Shown here piece after piece: positions 13,605-24,459 of a stretch of 64,000 nucleotides of DNA (within the stretch, counting starts at the first letter, position 1; each line of letters opens with the position of its first letter). Source of the stretch: a virus; the IMG/VR virus record IMGVR_UViG_3300031857_000015, positions 1 through 64,000 of that record; one strand, 5' to 3'. The position numbers and the translations under genes are program-made. The notes below the pieces were generated by a model. That model was not told the DNA's origin, did not search any database, and saw nothing but the letters and a program-made list of their open reading frames with translations.

Positions 13605-14507
13605 CTACGATTGCGCAGCCGCTTTTACCGCGGCACGTAATGTTGCGTTTGTTTGCAGCTCAGAGAGAAGCTGTGCGAGCGTTAATTCACCCTGCGGCCC
13701 GGTTGGTCCGGTAGCGCCCATGTTGCCGCACGGCCCTGTGGCGCCCGCCACGCCGACGCCTGTAGCGCCTGTGGCGCCGCGGGCGCCTGACGGACCTGTT
13801 ACTCCGCGCGGCCCTGTGGCGCCCTGTGGTCCTGTAGCGCCCGTATCGCCTCTGGCGCCACGGGCACCAGCCGGCCCCGTTTGCCCGGCCGGCCCCTGAG
13901 CGCCTTGCGACCCGGCCGAGCCTTGCGGTCCGGCTGGGCCGGGAGGTCCGCCTAAGCCTTGCGGCCCCTGCACGCCTTGTGCTCCGCGATCACCTTTTGG
14001 TCCGGTCGCGCCGCGGGGTCCGGTAGGACCTGTAATCCCCGTAGCCCCTGTAGAGCCCCTAGCGCCGTTTGTGCCGTTTATACCGGAGGGACCTGTGGGT
14101 CCGGTGGCCCCGCGCAAACCAGTGGGTCCTGTGGGCCCTGTGGGCCCCGTAGGGCCTGTAGGACCCGACGCGCCAGTAGGGCCTGTGGTTCCGGTTGCGC
14201 CTCGTGCGCCGGTTACACCTGTCGGCCCGGTTATCCCTGTGGCCCCGCGCGGGCCGGTCGCGCCTGCGCGGCCAACTGGGCCTGTAGAGCCTGTGGCGCC
14301 TTTATCCCCTTTGTCTCCTTTAGCTCCCTGCGGACCGGCAGGGCCGCGGGCACCGGCAGGCCCTTGTGGTCCAACCGGCCCGGGGTTTCCTTGTGGTCCG
14401 GCGGGTCCGGGCGGACAGACACCGCAGCCGCCGCCACCCTGCGCCATCGTAGCGCCGTCATACGGGACGAATTCGATGTTGTCGTCGGTGTTTTCTGTGT
14501 CTGTCAT
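13605..14507 (-). CDS. Collagen-like fibre protein, 300 aa
   Basis: After an acidic N-terminus and a glycine/cysteine linker ([12 protein letters not shown]), residues ~31-270 are uninterrupted Gly-X-Y triplets, many GPTG, GATG and GARG, with KGDKGDKG early on. Such repeats form collagen triple helices in bacterial and phage fibres. The repeat ends with [16 protein letters not shown] and a ~30-residue helical cap ([20 protein letters not shown]). That cap resembles the end of the next, larger collagen-like protein and is probably the trimerisation element. A trimeric fibre shaft is inferred. The repetitive Gly/Pro codons also generate long false frames on the other strand. Confidence 0.9.
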   Translation of the reverse strand: MTDTENTDDNIEFVPYDGATMAQGGGGCGVCPPGPAGPQGNPGPVGPQGPAGARGPAGPQGAKGDKGDKGATGSTGPVGRAGATGPRGATGITGPTGVTGARGATGTTGPTGASGPTGPTGPTGPTGPTGLRGATGPTGPSGINGTNGARGSTGATGITGPTGPRGATGPKGDRGAQGVQGPQGLGGPPGPAGPQGSAGSQGAQGPAGQTGPAGARGARGDTGATGPQGATGPRGVTGPSGARGATGATGVGVAGATGPCGNMGATGPTGPQGELTLAQLLSELQTNATLRAAVKAAAQS

Positions 14508-14509
14508 GT

Positions 14510-17500
14510 TTAACTATCTAAAATGGCGCGAATGGTGTTGCGCAAATTTGTGTTGTTATTCAACTGCGCAATTAATTCGTTGAGGAATGCGCCAGATTTT
14601 ACAATTTCAGCCACGTTGATTGTTATGCTGCCGTCAATGGTTGAGGTCGTGGCGGTAATTGTCCCGCTTCCGACGGCGGCGGGCGTAAACGTAATTATAC
14701 CGCCAGCGGGTATAACTCCGGTGGCGCCTTGCGGTCCGGTCGCGCCTGTAGCGCCTGTGTTGCCGCACGGCCCTGTAGCGCCCACGGGACCTGTTTGACC
14801 GACAGCGCCGGTCTGGCCTGTAACACCGGTCGGGCCTCTGGCGCCGGTTGCTCCCACTGGGCCAACAAGTCCTGTCGCGCCAGTCGCGCCGCGCGGACCA
14901 ACTTGCCCTTGCGGGCCTGTCTGTCCGATTAAACCAGCCGGGCCTGTGACGCCCGTCGCGCCGCGTGGTCCCACCGCGCCGGCTTGTCCAGTAGCGCCTG
15001 CTGGTCCAATTGGTCCGGTCGCGCCTGTGGCGCCCTTGTCGCCTTTGACGCCAGAAACGCCGCGGGGTCCCGCTGCGCCCGCCGGTCCGACTGGACCCGT
15101 GGCGCCGGTCGCGCCTGTAACGCCCGTAGCGCCCGTTGCGCCTTTCGCTCCGGTTGAGCCGGTCACGCCAGTCGCGCCGCGCGGACCAACCGGGCCAGTA
15201 GCGCCGGTCGCTCCTGTTGCGCCAGTAGCACCTGTTGCGCCAGTGACACCTGTTGCGCCGCGCGGTCCGGTCGGACCTGTCGGACCTGTTACACCAATCG
15301 GTCCGCTAGGTCCTGTAACGCCGCGATCACCTTTATCGCCTTTTGCGCCGTTGGCGCCGGCAGTACCTGCGACGCCGGTCGCGCCGCGCAAGCCGGTTAC
15401 ACCTTGGTCACCTTTGTCGCCCTTGTCGCCCTTGTCGCCCTTGTCGCCAGTGCAGCCGGTCGGGCCCATTTCGCCCTGTGGGCCAATAATGCTGAAACCG
15501 GGGAGACCCTGAATACCCTGATCGCCTTTATCGCCCTTGTCTCCCTTGTCGCCCTTGTCGCCTTTAAGTCCGCGCTCGCCGGGTAAACCCGGGAGGCCCA
15601 TAAAGCCTTGTGGTCCGCGGGCGCCGGGAACCCCCTGATCTCCTTTATCGCCCTTGTCTCCCTTGTCGCCCTTGTCGCCTTTATCGCCTTTAGCTCCTTG
15701 ATTGCCCGTGTCGCCTTTATCGCCTTTAGCTCCTTGAGCGCCCGGTCCGCCGGTTGGGCCTTGCGGCCCCGGCGGACCGGGTACGCAACTACCACCACCA
15801 CCACCGGCGCCACTGCCAGACGGGCATGTAGTGGTGTTTAAATTGATATCAATGTTGAGCTGGTCGCCATCGACAGTAACTGTACCGCTACCCAAACCAG
15901 ACGGGTAAATGGTCACCGTGCCGCCGGCAATTTCGCATCTGGGAATCCACAGGTATGGTTCGAGTTTAAATTTGCAATCGCCGAGATCTGTAACCAAGAT
16001 CTCCGCTCGCGGCTCCTCATCACACCCGACAATCAACGCGCGACCTACGCTACCCTCGATTTGCGTCTGGCAAACCGGTACGCCAATGCTGATGTTCAGG
16101 TCATAAGAACACTGTGGCGGCTCATCTGGCGAGCCGCCGGGAGTAACGGTCGGCGTGACGTAACCGTTACCGTACAGATACGATGACTGCACAACGTCTA
16201 CGTTTAACGTAATAGTCGGGCAGGGCGGCGGGGGGCATTTTGGAATCCACAAATACGGCGTTAATTTAAACTCGCAAAGATCTAGCTGCTCGACCAAAAT
16301 CTCGGCGCGGGGCTCAATGCCGCAACCGGTTAATACCATGCCTTCGCCGCCCTGAATTTTTGTCAGACACGGTTTCGGTATCCCGAGGTATAGCGGCAGT
16401 ACAACTTCGCAGTAATAGCCGGGATCAAAGTTAAAGATTGGCGCGCCGGAGAACGCATACGGGTCTGCTTGCGGCGGCAGAGTCTGCATATCAACAATTA
16501 GTGAAACTATTGTGCATGGTGGTTTCGGAATTTGAATGAATAGGTCAAACTCAACTTCGTAGCAACAGACTGGTGGCTCGTTGGTGCCGCGTTTTTCGTC
16601 ATACTCGGGGCACTTTTTGATCTCAAACGAAAATTTTGGTGCAACGTCATAACCAACTTCGTGGTCTGTGCGTTTAACGCGTACTTCGGTGCACGGCGGC
16701 CGAGGCGTCGGAATGTCGATGTGGATGTCGAATAAAAAGTTGCATGAGCCCGGGTCGTTACATGTTGCCGGCGTTGACACGGCAAGCAAGTTAAAAAAGC
16801 TGGGCGTATTATTGAGCCGACCAGCCGGGCCGTCTTTATAGTGGCTGTTGACCGTTAAAAAGCGCGAGAGAATCGGGCAGCGCGGCCGAGGAATCGGGAC
16901 GAAGATTTCAATTTCAATTTCAAAGTCGCAGCGTTCCGGCTGATCGCACCCGGCTGCGGGTGTGATTGTTTTGATAATCTCAAACCGCGACTGCCCGTCT
17001 GCGCAACCGGTACCAGCAAAACCGGTTTTGACAGTAAACAGTTTTTTAGTTAGGTCGATGCACGGCGGCGGCGGGATTGGGATAACAATCTCTAACTCGA
17101 TATCAAAATCACACGTGTCTGGTGTGGTGCAGTCGCCCGGCGTCACGCGCGGTGTAATTTCAAACCGATTTGACTTGCCTTGTACGCACGGAGAATCACT
17201 AAAACCTGTGGATACTTCAAATTTTGTGACGTTAAGGTTTGGACACGGCGGCTTGGGAATAGGAATATCGATCGTCAAATCGATATTGAATTCGCACTGA
17301 TCTGGGTTGTTGCAGTCGCCGGGGACATGGCTTGTGGTGATTTCAAACTTGGATGTGCCCGTAGAGCAATTTTGCTCGTCGTAATGTACGGATACTTCAA
17401 ACGTCCGCGCGTTGATGATCGGGCATGGTGTGCGCGGAATCGGCACGACGATTGTGAGATCTAGGTCAAACTCACATGTGTCGGGTGTGGTGCAGTCGCC

Positions 17501-19042
17501 GGGCGTTCGGCGGGATGTGATTTCAAACGTAGAACCACCTTGCACGCACGATGAGTCACTAAACCCGGTTTTAACTTCAAACGTTTTACGGTTGATGATC
17601 GGGCATGGTGTGCGCGGAATCGGTACGATGATTTCTAGTTCGATATCAAATATGCACTGGTCGGCGTTGTTACAGTCGCCGGGTGTGTGGTTTGGCGTAA
17701 TTTTGAATGAAGACGAACCCTGCACGCACGACGAGTCACTAAACCCAGTTTTTACTTCGAGCGTCGGCGCGTTAATAATCGGGCACGGTGGACGCGGAAT
17801 CGGTACGACAATCTCTAATTCAAAGTTAAACTCGCACTGGTCAGCGTTGTTGCAGTCGCCCGGCGTGTGGTTTGTTGTGATCTCAAAGCGGTTGGCGCCG
17901 GTTAGGCAATCAGAATCTGAAAACCCAGATGTGACGCTAAACTTTGTTGCGTTGATGAGCGGGCACGGCGTCCGCGGAATCGGTACGACAATCTCAAGCT
18001 CAAAGTTAAACTCACACTGATCGGCGTTGTTACAGTCGCCGGGAGTATGATTCGTCGTGATCTCAAAACGGTTGTCGCCGGTTAGGCAGTCAGAATCTGA
18101 AAAACCAGATGTGACGCTAAACTTTGTTGCGTTGATTGCTGGACATGGTGTACGCGGGATCGGAACGACAATCTCAAGCTCAAAGTTAAACTCGCACGTA
18201 TCTGGCGTGTCGCAGTTGCCGGGTATATGCGCCGTTGTGATTTCAAAGCGATTTGTACCCTCGACGCAATCGGAATCGGCAAACCCGGACGAGACGCTAA
18301 AATTTGGCGGGTTTAGCGTGGGGCACGGCGTGCGCGGGATCGGAATATTGATTTCTAGGTCAACGTCAAACGAGCACTGATCGGCTGTGTCGCAGTCGCC
18401 GGGGGTATGTGTCGGCGTGATTCGGAACTCCGACACGCCCTGTCCGCAGCTATCGCCTGCAGGCTCGGCGCCGGCAAGTGTAGACGTGGTTAAGCCGGAG
18501 CTGACAACAAACGTTGTTGTGTTGATGATCGGACACGGCGTTTTGGGTACCGGGATTTTGAGATCTAAATCGATGACAAATTCGCAGTCGTCGGGACGAT
18601 TGCAGTCGCCCGGCGTGATGATTGGGGTAATGCGAATTTCGCTGCGGGGTGTAACGCAGTCTTGATATCCAACCTCTAAACCAAACTCACCCGCAGTTAA
18701 CGTCGGGCACGGAATGCGCGGCACTGGCACATTGATATCTAAGGTGACATCGTACCGGCACGGGTCGATATCTTGCCGCGTAATCGTCAGTTCGTTTTTT
18801 GGCGGCGGGCAACCGTCATCACCCTCGTTGACAAAGTTAACGCCAATGGATGTCAGCGTGGAAAAATCGGGGCACTGCAGCCCGACCTCTGTAGGCGGCT
18901 CGCGCGGGATGATTGGCGACTGGCAGCCGAAAATTGGTGGCGGCAGCGGCTCTATTTCGCATACATCGGAAATGAAGTCAAAATCCGCCTTGGGGACGGA
19001 TTCAATCGGGCACTGCGAGTCTTTAAAAAGATTTTCAGCCAT
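14510..19042 (-). CDS. Giant fibre protein: ~17 Cys-rich repeats plus collagen-like stalk
   Basis: The protein has 1,510 residues. About residues 55-1050 are ~17 tandem units, most 60 residues long. A unit typically reads TPCP-x-(I/L)N, then SGFSDSxC, FEIT, HTPGDCxxxDxCEF and ends in a strand (VVPIPR). Each typical unit has four conserved cysteines. The last few units are shorter (PYLWIPKC type). A glycine linker (GAGGGGGSC) leads to ~357 residues of Gly-X-Y (about 1087-1444) rich in KGD triplets, then a C-terminal domain with a helical cap. The repeats probably stack as beta modules and the collagen part trimerises. Signal peptide and membrane segments are absent, as expected for virion assembly in the cytoplasm. 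It is the longest gene of the fibre block, three bases before the next gene. Confidence 0.88.
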   Translation of the reverse strand: MAENLFKDSQCPIESVPKADFDFISDVCEIEPLPPPIFGCQSPIIPREPPTEVGLQCPDFSTLTSIGVNFVNEGDDGCPPPKNELTITRQDIDPCRYDVTLDINVPVPRIPCPTLTAGEFGLEVGYQDCVTPRSEIRITPIITPGDCNRPDDCEFVIDLDLKIPVPKTPCPIINTTTFVVSSGLTTSTLAGAEPAGDSCGQGVSEFRITPTHTPGDCDTADQCSFDVDLEINIPIPRTPCPTLNPPNFSVSSGFADSDCVEGTNRFEITTAHIPGNCDTPDTCEFNFELEIVVPIPRTPCPAINATKFSVTSGFSDSDCLTGDNRFEITTNHTPGDCNNADQCEFNFELEIVVPIPRTPCPLINATKFSVTSGFSDSDCLTGANRFEITTNHTPGDCNNADQCEFNFELEIVVPIPRPPCPIINAPTLEVKTGFSDSSCVQGSSSFKITPNHTPGDCNNADQCIFDIELEIIVPIPRTPCPIINRKTFEVKTGFSDSSCVQGGSTFEITSRRTPGDCTTPDTCEFDLDLTIVVPIPRTPCPIINARTFEVSVHYDEQNCSTGTSKFEITTSHVPGDCNNPDQCEFNIDLTIDIPIPKPPCPNLNVTKFEVSTGFSDSPCVQGKSNRFEITPRVTPGDCTTPDTCDFDIELEIVIPIPPPPCIDLTKKLFTVKTGFAGTGCADGQSRFEIIKTITPAAGCDQPERCDFEIEIEIFVPIPRPRCPILSRFLTVNSHYKDGPAGRLNNTPSFFNLLAVSTPATCNDPGSCNFLFDIHIDIPTPRPPCTEVRVKRTDHEVGYDVAPKFSFEIKKCPEYDEKRGTNEPPVCCYEVEFDLFIQIPKPPCTIVSLIVDMQTLPPQADPYAFSGAPIFNFDPGYYCEVVLPLYLGIPKPCLTKIQGGEGMVLTGCGIEPRAEILVEQLDLCEFKLTPYLWIPKCPPPPCPTITLNVDVVQSSYLYGNGYVTPTVTPGGSPDEPPQCSYDLNISIGVPVCQTQIEGSVGRALIVGCDEEPRAEILVTDLGDCKFKLEPYLWIPRCEIAGGTVTIYPSGLGSGTVTVDGDQLNIDINLNTTTCPSGSGAGGGGGSCVPGPPGPQGPTGGPGAQGAKGDKGDTGNQGAKGDKGDKGDKGDKGDKGDQGVPGARGPQGFMGLPGLPGERGLKGDKGDKGDKGDKGDQGIQGLPGFSIIGPQGEMGPTGCTGDKGDKGDKGDKGDQGVTGLRGATGVAGTAGANGAKGDKGDRGVTGPSGPIGVTGPTGPTGPRGATGVTGATGATGATGATGATGPVGPRGATGVTGSTGAKGATGATGVTGATGATGPVGPAGAAGPRGVSGVKGDKGATGATGPIGPAGATGQAGAVGPRGATGVTGPAGLIGQTGPQGQVGPRGATGATGLVGPVGATGARGPTGVTGQTGAVGQTGPVGATGPCGNTGATGATGPQGATGVIPAGGIITFTPAAVGSGTITATTSTIDGSITINVAEIVKSGAFLNELIAQLNNNTNLRNTIRAILDS
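16860..18720 (-). repeat. Tandem ~180-bp coding repeats
   Basis: Within the giant fibre gene the DNA itself is repetitive. The segment encoding CP-x-(I/L)-N recurs at about 17238, 17418, 17598, 17778, 17958, 18138 and 18318, exactly 180 bases apart, and with more drift on both sides. The two units between about 17780 and 18140 are almost identical in both DNA and protein, pointing to recent duplication. The repeats are in frame and uninterrupted, so this is a coding expansion and not a CRISPR-like array. Confidence 0.85.
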
Positions 19043-19043
19043 G

Positions 19044-20306
19044 TTATGTGCAGTTGACTTGCGCGTTCGGTTTTTTCTGGACTGTAATTTGACCGTCGTC
19101 GAGCAGGATATTTACGCCCGCTCCGCCGATTAGATTAACATTTGTACCGCCAACGCCGTTGATAGATGAAATTGTTTCGCAGCAGCGCGGGCCGCCGCTA
19201 AAAAATGCCAACACAGACTGAACGTCCGGCGGCATGTCTTTTGGAAAATCTTCAAACTCGCCAGTGGGTTGAATCGACACTTCGCCCGTACCGCTGATGA
19301 CCTCTTCATAAAGTGGGGTAAAAATCACCTTTGCCGAGCGTACCCACGTTTTATTGTTCCACGTGTAGTAATAAGCCTCGTAGTATGGCGGCGGTGGCGG
19401 ATCACCGGGCAGCTGTATTAGATCTGATTTCCAGCCATACGTATCGCCGATTTTGTTACCGGCGCACACTGCCGGTAACAAGGCGAGAAGCTGAGTTGCA
19501 GTGGGCGGGTTTTCTCCGTGAATATCGAACGCCTCGACAAAGGTTGTCGGTTTAACTAGCCCGAGCGGTAGAGTTTCGTCGGGAAATAGCGGCAATTCTC
19601 CGGCGTACTCGCAAAGCTCGGCGCTTGTTTCTCCGACACCCGCGCCTTTAAACGCGGTAACGGTCAGTTCGTTTGCGCGGTCTGTTTGTGTAATTAAACA
19701 GTTGTAGCCTTCTTTTAAGCGAATATCACCTTTCATACATCGCGCGTTTACAACAATCGGGCGATTGTCGTTTGTGCTGGGCTCGTCACATTCGGGTACA
19801 CGCACGCGCGCGTAGTTACCGACACTGATTGACCGCAGATACGCTTTGTTTAGGTTTTGAATGCGACTGGGCTCGATTTGGTAATCGTTTGGTTGCAGCG
19901 CCCATACGCCGCCAGAAGATGCCGCCGTAAATGCCGCAGTGAGAGCATCGAGCGGACCAGTAACTAAAAACCCAGACCAAATCGGCTCGGTGGCGCATTC
20001 GTTTTCTGTGTCGGCGGCTGACTCACCGTGTTCGAGCGCCCATTCGCCGTCGTCGTCGTGCCGTGTGAACGATATTGTTTCCGTACTAGCGTCTGTACTG
20101 AATACGAATTCAAAAATGCTGCCCGTTTTTTTAATTGCCGAGAGCCACACTGTATGTTGCGTTTCGTCATAGTGTGCGTCGAGCCCCATGATAAAACCAG
20201 CGTCTAAGACGGCACTGGTTGGCAGTGCGGGCAGCGTCATTGGCTTATTGTAAATAAACGGATACGCGCGGTATTCGTTATCGTTGTAAAATCCGGGACG
20301 AGGCAT
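19044..20306 (-). CDS. Fibre-complex protein, paralogue 1 (YRAYPF type), 420 aa
   Basis: The N-terminus ([20 protein letters not shown]) shares the R-x-YP motif with three other proteins in this block. After ~380 beta-rich residues the C-terminal part has [16 protein letters not shown]. This is the INGV-x(n)-G-x-(V/I/F)-x-L type motif that in many tail fibres (VNGxxGxVxL) forms a short beta element before the receptor-binding or trimer part. Two Cys (PRCCETI) precede it. A tail-fibre or baseplate adhesin role is inferred. The start overlaps the upstream stop as TAATG. Confidence 0.65.
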   Translation of the reverse strand: MPRPGFYNDNEYRAYPFIYNKPMTLPALPTSAVLDAGFIMGLDAHYDETQHTVWLSAIKKTGSIFEFVFSTDASTETISFTRHDDDGEWALEHGESAADTENECATEPIWSGFLVTGPLDALTAAFTAASSGGVWALQPNDYQIEPSRIQNLNKAYLRSISVGNYARVRVPECDEPSTNDNRPIVVNARCMKGDIRLKEGYNCLITQTDRANELTVTAFKGAGVGETSAELCEYAGELPLFPDETLPLGLVKPTTFVEAFDIHGENPPTATQLLALLPAVCAGNKIGDTYGWKSDLIQLPGDPPPPPYYEAYYYTWNNKTWVRSAKVIFTPLYEEVISGTGEVSIQPTGEFEDFPKDMPPDVQSVLAFFSGGPRCCETISSINGVGGTNVNLIGGAGVNILLDDGQITVQKKPNAQVNCT

Positions 20307-21112
20307 TAGACAACACTCCTGCCAACCGTATCAATAACGATTGTCTCGCCGTCGGCGTAAACGCGCAACACATTGTTATTGACAGGCGGTATTTCGCGGC
20401 CTGCAACATTCGGCTGGTCGGTCGCGGTAAATGTGAAATTACCAAACTCGTCTGGTCCGCAGCCGTTAATCGTTTTCAGATATTGTTTGTTAGGGAAGTC
20501 TGCCCCTTGTTGCGGCTCGCACAGAAACCGACGAAATAGGGGCACGCCGATGATATCAATACGAATGACACTTGGACCGTCTTGACGCAACACCACACCC
20601 TGATCGCCCACGAGCCATATGTCCCCAGTTAAAAACTGTTTTGTCTCTGGGCGAATCGCCCGTACACCCGGCTCATTCGCTGGAATAACAACGCTGCTTA
20701 CAAACTCAGTTTGGTCGATGTCGAACGGGTACGAGCCGTTGCCCCAGCCAGAAAACCTCGCGAGCGCCGTCGGGGATGACAGCAGCATCCCGGCCGGGCG
20801 GCCGTACTGATCTGCAAATAACAGCAACCCGTCGGCCGGCGGGCTCAGCGGGTTATACGTCGACGTAACGCGGACGCTTAATTCTTCGTCGCCCACGTTG
20901 ATTGTGACGCTTTGCGGCGCTATTACGATGGACGAAATGTATACGCGCTGATAACCACCAATAATAAAAAACGACGCGTCAATAAACGTGTCAGGCGCAA
21001 TTTGAATATTTTCTGCTGCGTCGCTTTGAAGCCCAGCGGAGTCGGCAAACGGGTAACGCGACGCCTCTTGCTCGTCACGAAACTCTGGAAATAGGATACG
21101 TGTGCCGGCCAT
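20306..21112 (-). CDS. Fibre-complex protein, paralogue 2 (SRYPFAD type), 268 aa
   Basis: It begins MAGTRILFPEFRDEQEASRYPF, carrying the same R-YP motif, and continues with a beta-rich N-terminal domain (IDASFFIIGGYQRVYISSIV) that resembles the corresponding region of the neighbours. Near the C-terminus KTINGCGPDEFGNFTF is the shared ING motif. It is shorter than its paralogues, mainly because the C-terminal region is reduced. Start and stop both overlap neighbours as TAATG, so five genes of this family are probably translated as a coupled series. Confidence 0.65.
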   Translation of the reverse strand: MAGTRILFPEFRDEQEASRYPFADSAGLQSDAAENIQIAPDTFIDASFFIIGGYQRVYISSIVIAPQSVTINVGDEELSVRVTSTYNPLSPPADGLLLFADQYGRPAGMLLSSPTALARFSGWGNGSYPFDIDQTEFVSSVVIPANEPGVRAIRPETKQFLTGDIWLVGDQGVVLRQDGPSVIRIDIIGVPLFRRFLCEPQQGADFPNKQYLKTINGCGPDEFGNFTFTATDQPNVAGREIPPVNNNVLRVYADGETIVIDTVGRSVV

Positions 21113-22842
21113 TACTGCACCACAAATTTGTTAAAGAATGTTGATGCTTGGTTTGTAAACAGACCAATTGTTCCGGTGACGTCGCCGGGATTGTTGAGGC
21201 TAGCTGTTCCGCTTACTGGGTGCGCGCCGTCAAGTTCTGCAACGGAAAACGACACCGCAAGATTGCTACCGTCTAACGAAAGACTGGCATACATGCGATA
21301 CCACGTGTTTACCTTTGCGTTGTAATTAACTGACAGTTCGTCAACAAAAACACTGCCGTTGTATCGAAGCACGCGTACTTTTCCGCGCGTGCTGTCAATG
21401 AGCACCACAACGTATCGTGTTACAACTTGCCCAAGCTCTAGCGTTTGCACATAGTTCAGTACGAGCCCGCCGTTTCGCGCAGCGCCATTTGTGCCAAGTT
21501 TAAATTCCCCCATGACCGACTTGTTGAGCGCCCAGTCGGTGGCGCAATTTTTTAACACGGCGACATTGGTGCCGCCGATACCCGTTGCGACGTATGTGCC
21601 GTGGTTTGTCAGCGTGGCTCCAATCTCCGGCGAGAATTCGCCCGGCGAGCAGTTACCGCAGATAGGCGGCGCCATCGTCTCTTGCGGCGCAAACGCACCT
21701 GTTTTGGTAACAAAATGCGCGCTGGGCTGGCACGACCCGAAATCAATACACAGCGGTAGCGGCATGCACGCGTATTCTGGCGGATCCAATGTTTCGTCAA
21801 CGACGATGTCTATCGCGTCAGTTGGGTCTGGCCAGCAGTACTCATCAAGAACGATATCGGTGTCGGCGTAGTTGGAGCCATCCCACCTATAGACGTTGTT
21901 TGTGTCAAACGCCAGATAAAGTTGATTGAGTTCGCCGGCCGGCGGAAACGAGGCGCGGTTTGCGTACACAGTAATGTTTTCGCCGGTTAGCTCGCAGCAA
22001 AGGTCTTTAAACTCTTGTGGCGGCTTTGGTTTGTTTGCGTCACATACCGCGTCAAGCTCAGTAGTTGTGACAATGTTTGCGCCGCCGCAGTTCTCAAAGT
22101 TGAGCGCGGTGAACCCGTCAAAAATAATATTGATGTTGCCGTCACAGTTTGGTGCGACACCGTTGATTGTTTCAATCGGTGTTTTCGGGCACGTTCCGCT
22201 TTCGGGCCGCTGCGCGCACGAGCCGAGAAACGTTGACAGCGGGTTGTAATCACCTGTAACCAGTGCGCTATCAAGCCGGAAAACAATTGCGGGATACTCA
22301 ACCGAGTCATACTGAATGGTTTCGTATTTAGCGGTTACAGGCGACGTGCCGATAACGTTGACCACGCCCTGCAACGACGTGCCAAGATTGATCTTGCCGA
22401 TTGTCGGGATCGGAAGCGGGCGGTATGGGCGCGCGCTGCGCGGCTGTACAAGTGTTTGGCGCGCCGTGCTGTACCTGCCGACAAAAGGAGTGTCTACGCC
22501 GGGCCCGAATACCACCCAGCCCGACACAGCCTCAGCAAGCGGCGTGATCGGGTAGTTCACATATGGCGCCGCGGGCTGCGGAACAGAAACTGCGCATACG
22601 GTTTGTCCGGCGTCGTCAATGTTGTTTACAGCGCCAAACACCACAGTGACAATTCCAGCAGAGACCGTGATTCCTTGCACGTATAAATATTCGCCCAAGC
22701 TGCGTGGAAAACGAATATGGCAATCAACAATGATATCTTCACGGATAAACGCACCGCGGTCGTCAACACCCGTTGAAATATCATCAAGCGGGTATCGTCG
22801 CGTGGATTGGAGGTTGTACCAGTTCTGGTTGCGAATAGACAT
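21112..22842 (-). CDS. Fibre-complex protein, paralogue 3 with C-terminal lectin-like domain, 576 aa
   Basis: The N-terminus (MSIRNQNWYNLQSTRRYPLD) has the R-YP motif and the same N-domain pattern (DCHIRFPRSLGEYLYVQGI). In the middle, ETINGVAPNCDGNINIIF is the shared ING motif with a cysteine. The C-terminal ~150 residues (MGEFKLGTNGAARNGGLVLN ... VRVLRYNGSVFVDELSV ... NTWYRMYASLSLDG) have the strand pattern of concanavalin/LamG-type jelly rolls, which often bind carbohydrate. This makes it a good candidate for the receptor-binding subunit. The domain assignment is from pattern only. Confidence 0.6.
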   Translation of the reverse strand: MSIRNQNWYNLQSTRRYPLDDISTGVDDRGAFIREDIIVDCHIRFPRSLGEYLYVQGITVSAGIVTVVFGAVNNIDDAGQTVCAVSVPQPAAPYVNYPITPLAEAVSGWVVFGPGVDTPFVGRYSTARQTLVQPRSARPYRPLPIPTIGKINLGTSLQGVVNVIGTSPVTAKYETIQYDSVEYPAIVFRLDSALVTGDYNPLSTFLGSCAQRPESGTCPKTPIETINGVAPNCDGNINIIFDGFTALNFENCGGANIVTTTELDAVCDANKPKPPQEFKDLCCELTGENITVYANRASFPPAGELNQLYLAFDTNNVYRWDGSNYADTDIVLDEYCWPDPTDAIDIVVDETLDPPEYACMPLPLCIDFGSCQPSAHFVTKTGAFAPQETMAPPICGNCSPGEFSPEIGATLTNHGTYVATGIGGTNVAVLKNCATDWALNKSVMGEFKLGTNGAARNGGLVLNYVQTLELGQVVTRYVVVLIDSTRGKVRVLRYNGSVFVDELSVNYNAKVNTWYRMYASLSLDGSNLAVSFSVAELDGAHPVSGTASLNNPGDVTGTIGLFTNQASTFFNKFVVQ

Positions 22843-22845
22843 TGT

Positions 22846-24456
22846 TTAACACGGCGCCTCTGTTTTACCTTCCGCGTTGCAGTGCAGCGTTTGAACCGTT
22901 TCTGTGATAGCGGGGAGCGGCGGTAAGTCGTCGTCTAAGTTGTTTCCGCAGTTTGTCAGGATGGGTTGAGTAGTACCCAAGTATGTGCCAGTTAGCGTGC
23001 CAGTCACGACATACGGTCCGCGCGCGCGTGTGTTTACGGCGGTAAGCGCCGCGGGATCGTATTGGTTAAATTTCACGCGAAATTGTACGTAGGCTGAGTC
23101 GCCGGGTTTTAACTGAGGAAACACGGCCGAATACTGAAAACCATCGCCAGCTACGGCGATACCCACAGCGCTGCCGCGAATACCCGGCGCGTACATTGCC
23201 GTGTATCCGCACTCTAATTCTGGTCGAATTGCCACCGACGTCTGTGTTTCTGGATCGGCGACTACGAGATCGCCGCTAATAGACAGGTTTAGCGTCAAGC
23301 GCGTCGGCTCTACGCACGTTTGGCAGGGGTTGCACAACATCATAACGATGTCAAGATACGGGCAACGTTGCGGCACCATAAGCAGCCGCAACGGTCGCTG
23401 TACGCTACATGAGCGCTGGTCTAACCACCGCGCAATATTGTTTTCGTGCTCTGTGCGTACCTTCTCTGCGCGCTGCCCGATAAGTTTGTACCGGTAACTC
23501 GTCTCGTTCATGTATTTCGCGGTACTGGCATAATCATCGCAACCGCAGCACGGATCGCAATCCGCGCCGATTTGTTGATGCGCAGTTGTGGACGGGTTTA
23601 CAGGGTATGGCGCAGCAATGCCGACAGTCACGGGCCGGCGGACCCACAAGCAATCCGTCGCGCTGAGCCTAAAGTCTCCGCCGGTACCAGCTACGCCATT
23701 AATTTTTGTGATCGGTACGGCTGCGCCTTCCGGGCACGCGCCGTACCGGCCCAGACCAGTCCCGGCTACAGCGCTAAAATTAACTTTTGTGATGTTACGA
23801 AAATTGTTTGTTTCAGCCGGCGTGTTTGTAATTTGTGTGCTGTAACCGTTTTCAAACGTAAACGCGCCTGAATACCGCGGCGATGTTGTCTGCCCGTTAC
23901 GCACGCGCATCGACAATAGGCGCCGCGGCATTTTGTACACGGCGCGCTCATCTAATCGCGCGTTGGTCGGCGCAAGAAATTTGTCGTAGTTGCGCCGCGT
24001 GTCATCGTCTGTTTCTCCGCTGTCGTCGTCTGGCCATGTCGTGTGCGTGACGAGGCGGCATACCACGCGCGCGGTCTTCCACTCATAAATGCGATAATCG
24101 CTGCTCCACGCTTGGGCGTTAAACGCAGTCGGCTGTGTCGTGGTGTCTAGGATGACGCGATTATTTGCATCGACAACGACAATGTCAGCCGTATGAACAG
24201 GCGTAGGAAACCCGGTCGGCGGCGTGTTTTCAACGCATCCAACGCCGTATAGATATTTAATCCGCAACGGGTGGGCGGCCGGCGTTAACGCTGTGTTGTA
24301 TTCGCCGTCATCGTCGTAGGCTAGATGCAGGTCGGCCAACAAGTATCGAATGTCGGCAGACGGCGCGACGAGCGGATAATCTAAGCCGCTCTGCGGTTGA
24401 ACTACGCCGATGCCGGCGCGGCCGTTTTTTGATGTCTGAAAGTCGGGGCATGTCAT
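22846..24456 (-). CDS. Fibre-complex protein, paralogue 4 with Cys-rich centre, 536 aa
   Basis: It lacks the R-YP opening (begins MTCPDFQTSKNGRAGIGVVQ) but has TKINGVAGTGGDFRLSATDC, the shared ING motif, at mid-length. A Cys-rich stretch follows (IGADCDPCCGCDDYASTAKY, then MMLCNPCQTCVEP), which may bind metal or form disulfides. The last third is beta-rich with an Ig-like look (LSISGDLVVADPETQTS). It sits in the same coupled gene series, so it is counted as a member of the set, though diverged at the N-terminus. Confidence 0.6.
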   Translation of the reverse strand: MTCPDFQTSKNGRAGIGVVQPQSGLDYPLVAPSADIRYLLADLHLAYDDDGEYNTALTPAAHPLRIKYLYGVGCVENTPPTGFPTPVHTADIVVVDANNRVILDTTTQPTAFNAQAWSSDYRIYEWKTARVVCRLVTHTTWPDDDSGETDDDTRRNYDKFLAPTNARLDERAVYKMPRRLLSMRVRNGQTTSPRYSGAFTFENGYSTQITNTPAETNNFRNITKVNFSAVAGTGLGRYGACPEGAAVPITKINGVAGTGGDFRLSATDCLWVRRPVTVGIAAPYPVNPSTTAHQQIGADCDPCCGCDDYASTAKYMNETSYRYKLIGQRAEKVRTEHENNIARWLDQRSCSVQRPLRLLMVPQRCPYLDIVMMLCNPCQTCVEPTRLTLNLSISGDLVVADPETQTSVAIRPELECGYTAMYAPGIRGSAVGIAVAGDGFQYSAVFPQLKPGDSAYVQFRVKFNQYDPAALTAVNTRARGPYVVTGTLTGTYLGTTQPILTNCGNNLDDDLPPLPAITETVQTLHCNAEGKTEAPC

Positions 24457-24459
24457 ACG

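Noticed and set aside
13700-15840. Several Pro/Val/Ala-rich plus-strand frames
   Set aside because: They are the reverse reading of Gly-X-Y collagen repeats and consist of monotonous PVxPVxP patterns.
17238-18540. Regular 180-base spacing reminiscent of an array
   Set aside because: The repeats are in-frame coding units with no short direct repeat plus unique spacer structure, so it is not a CRISPR array.
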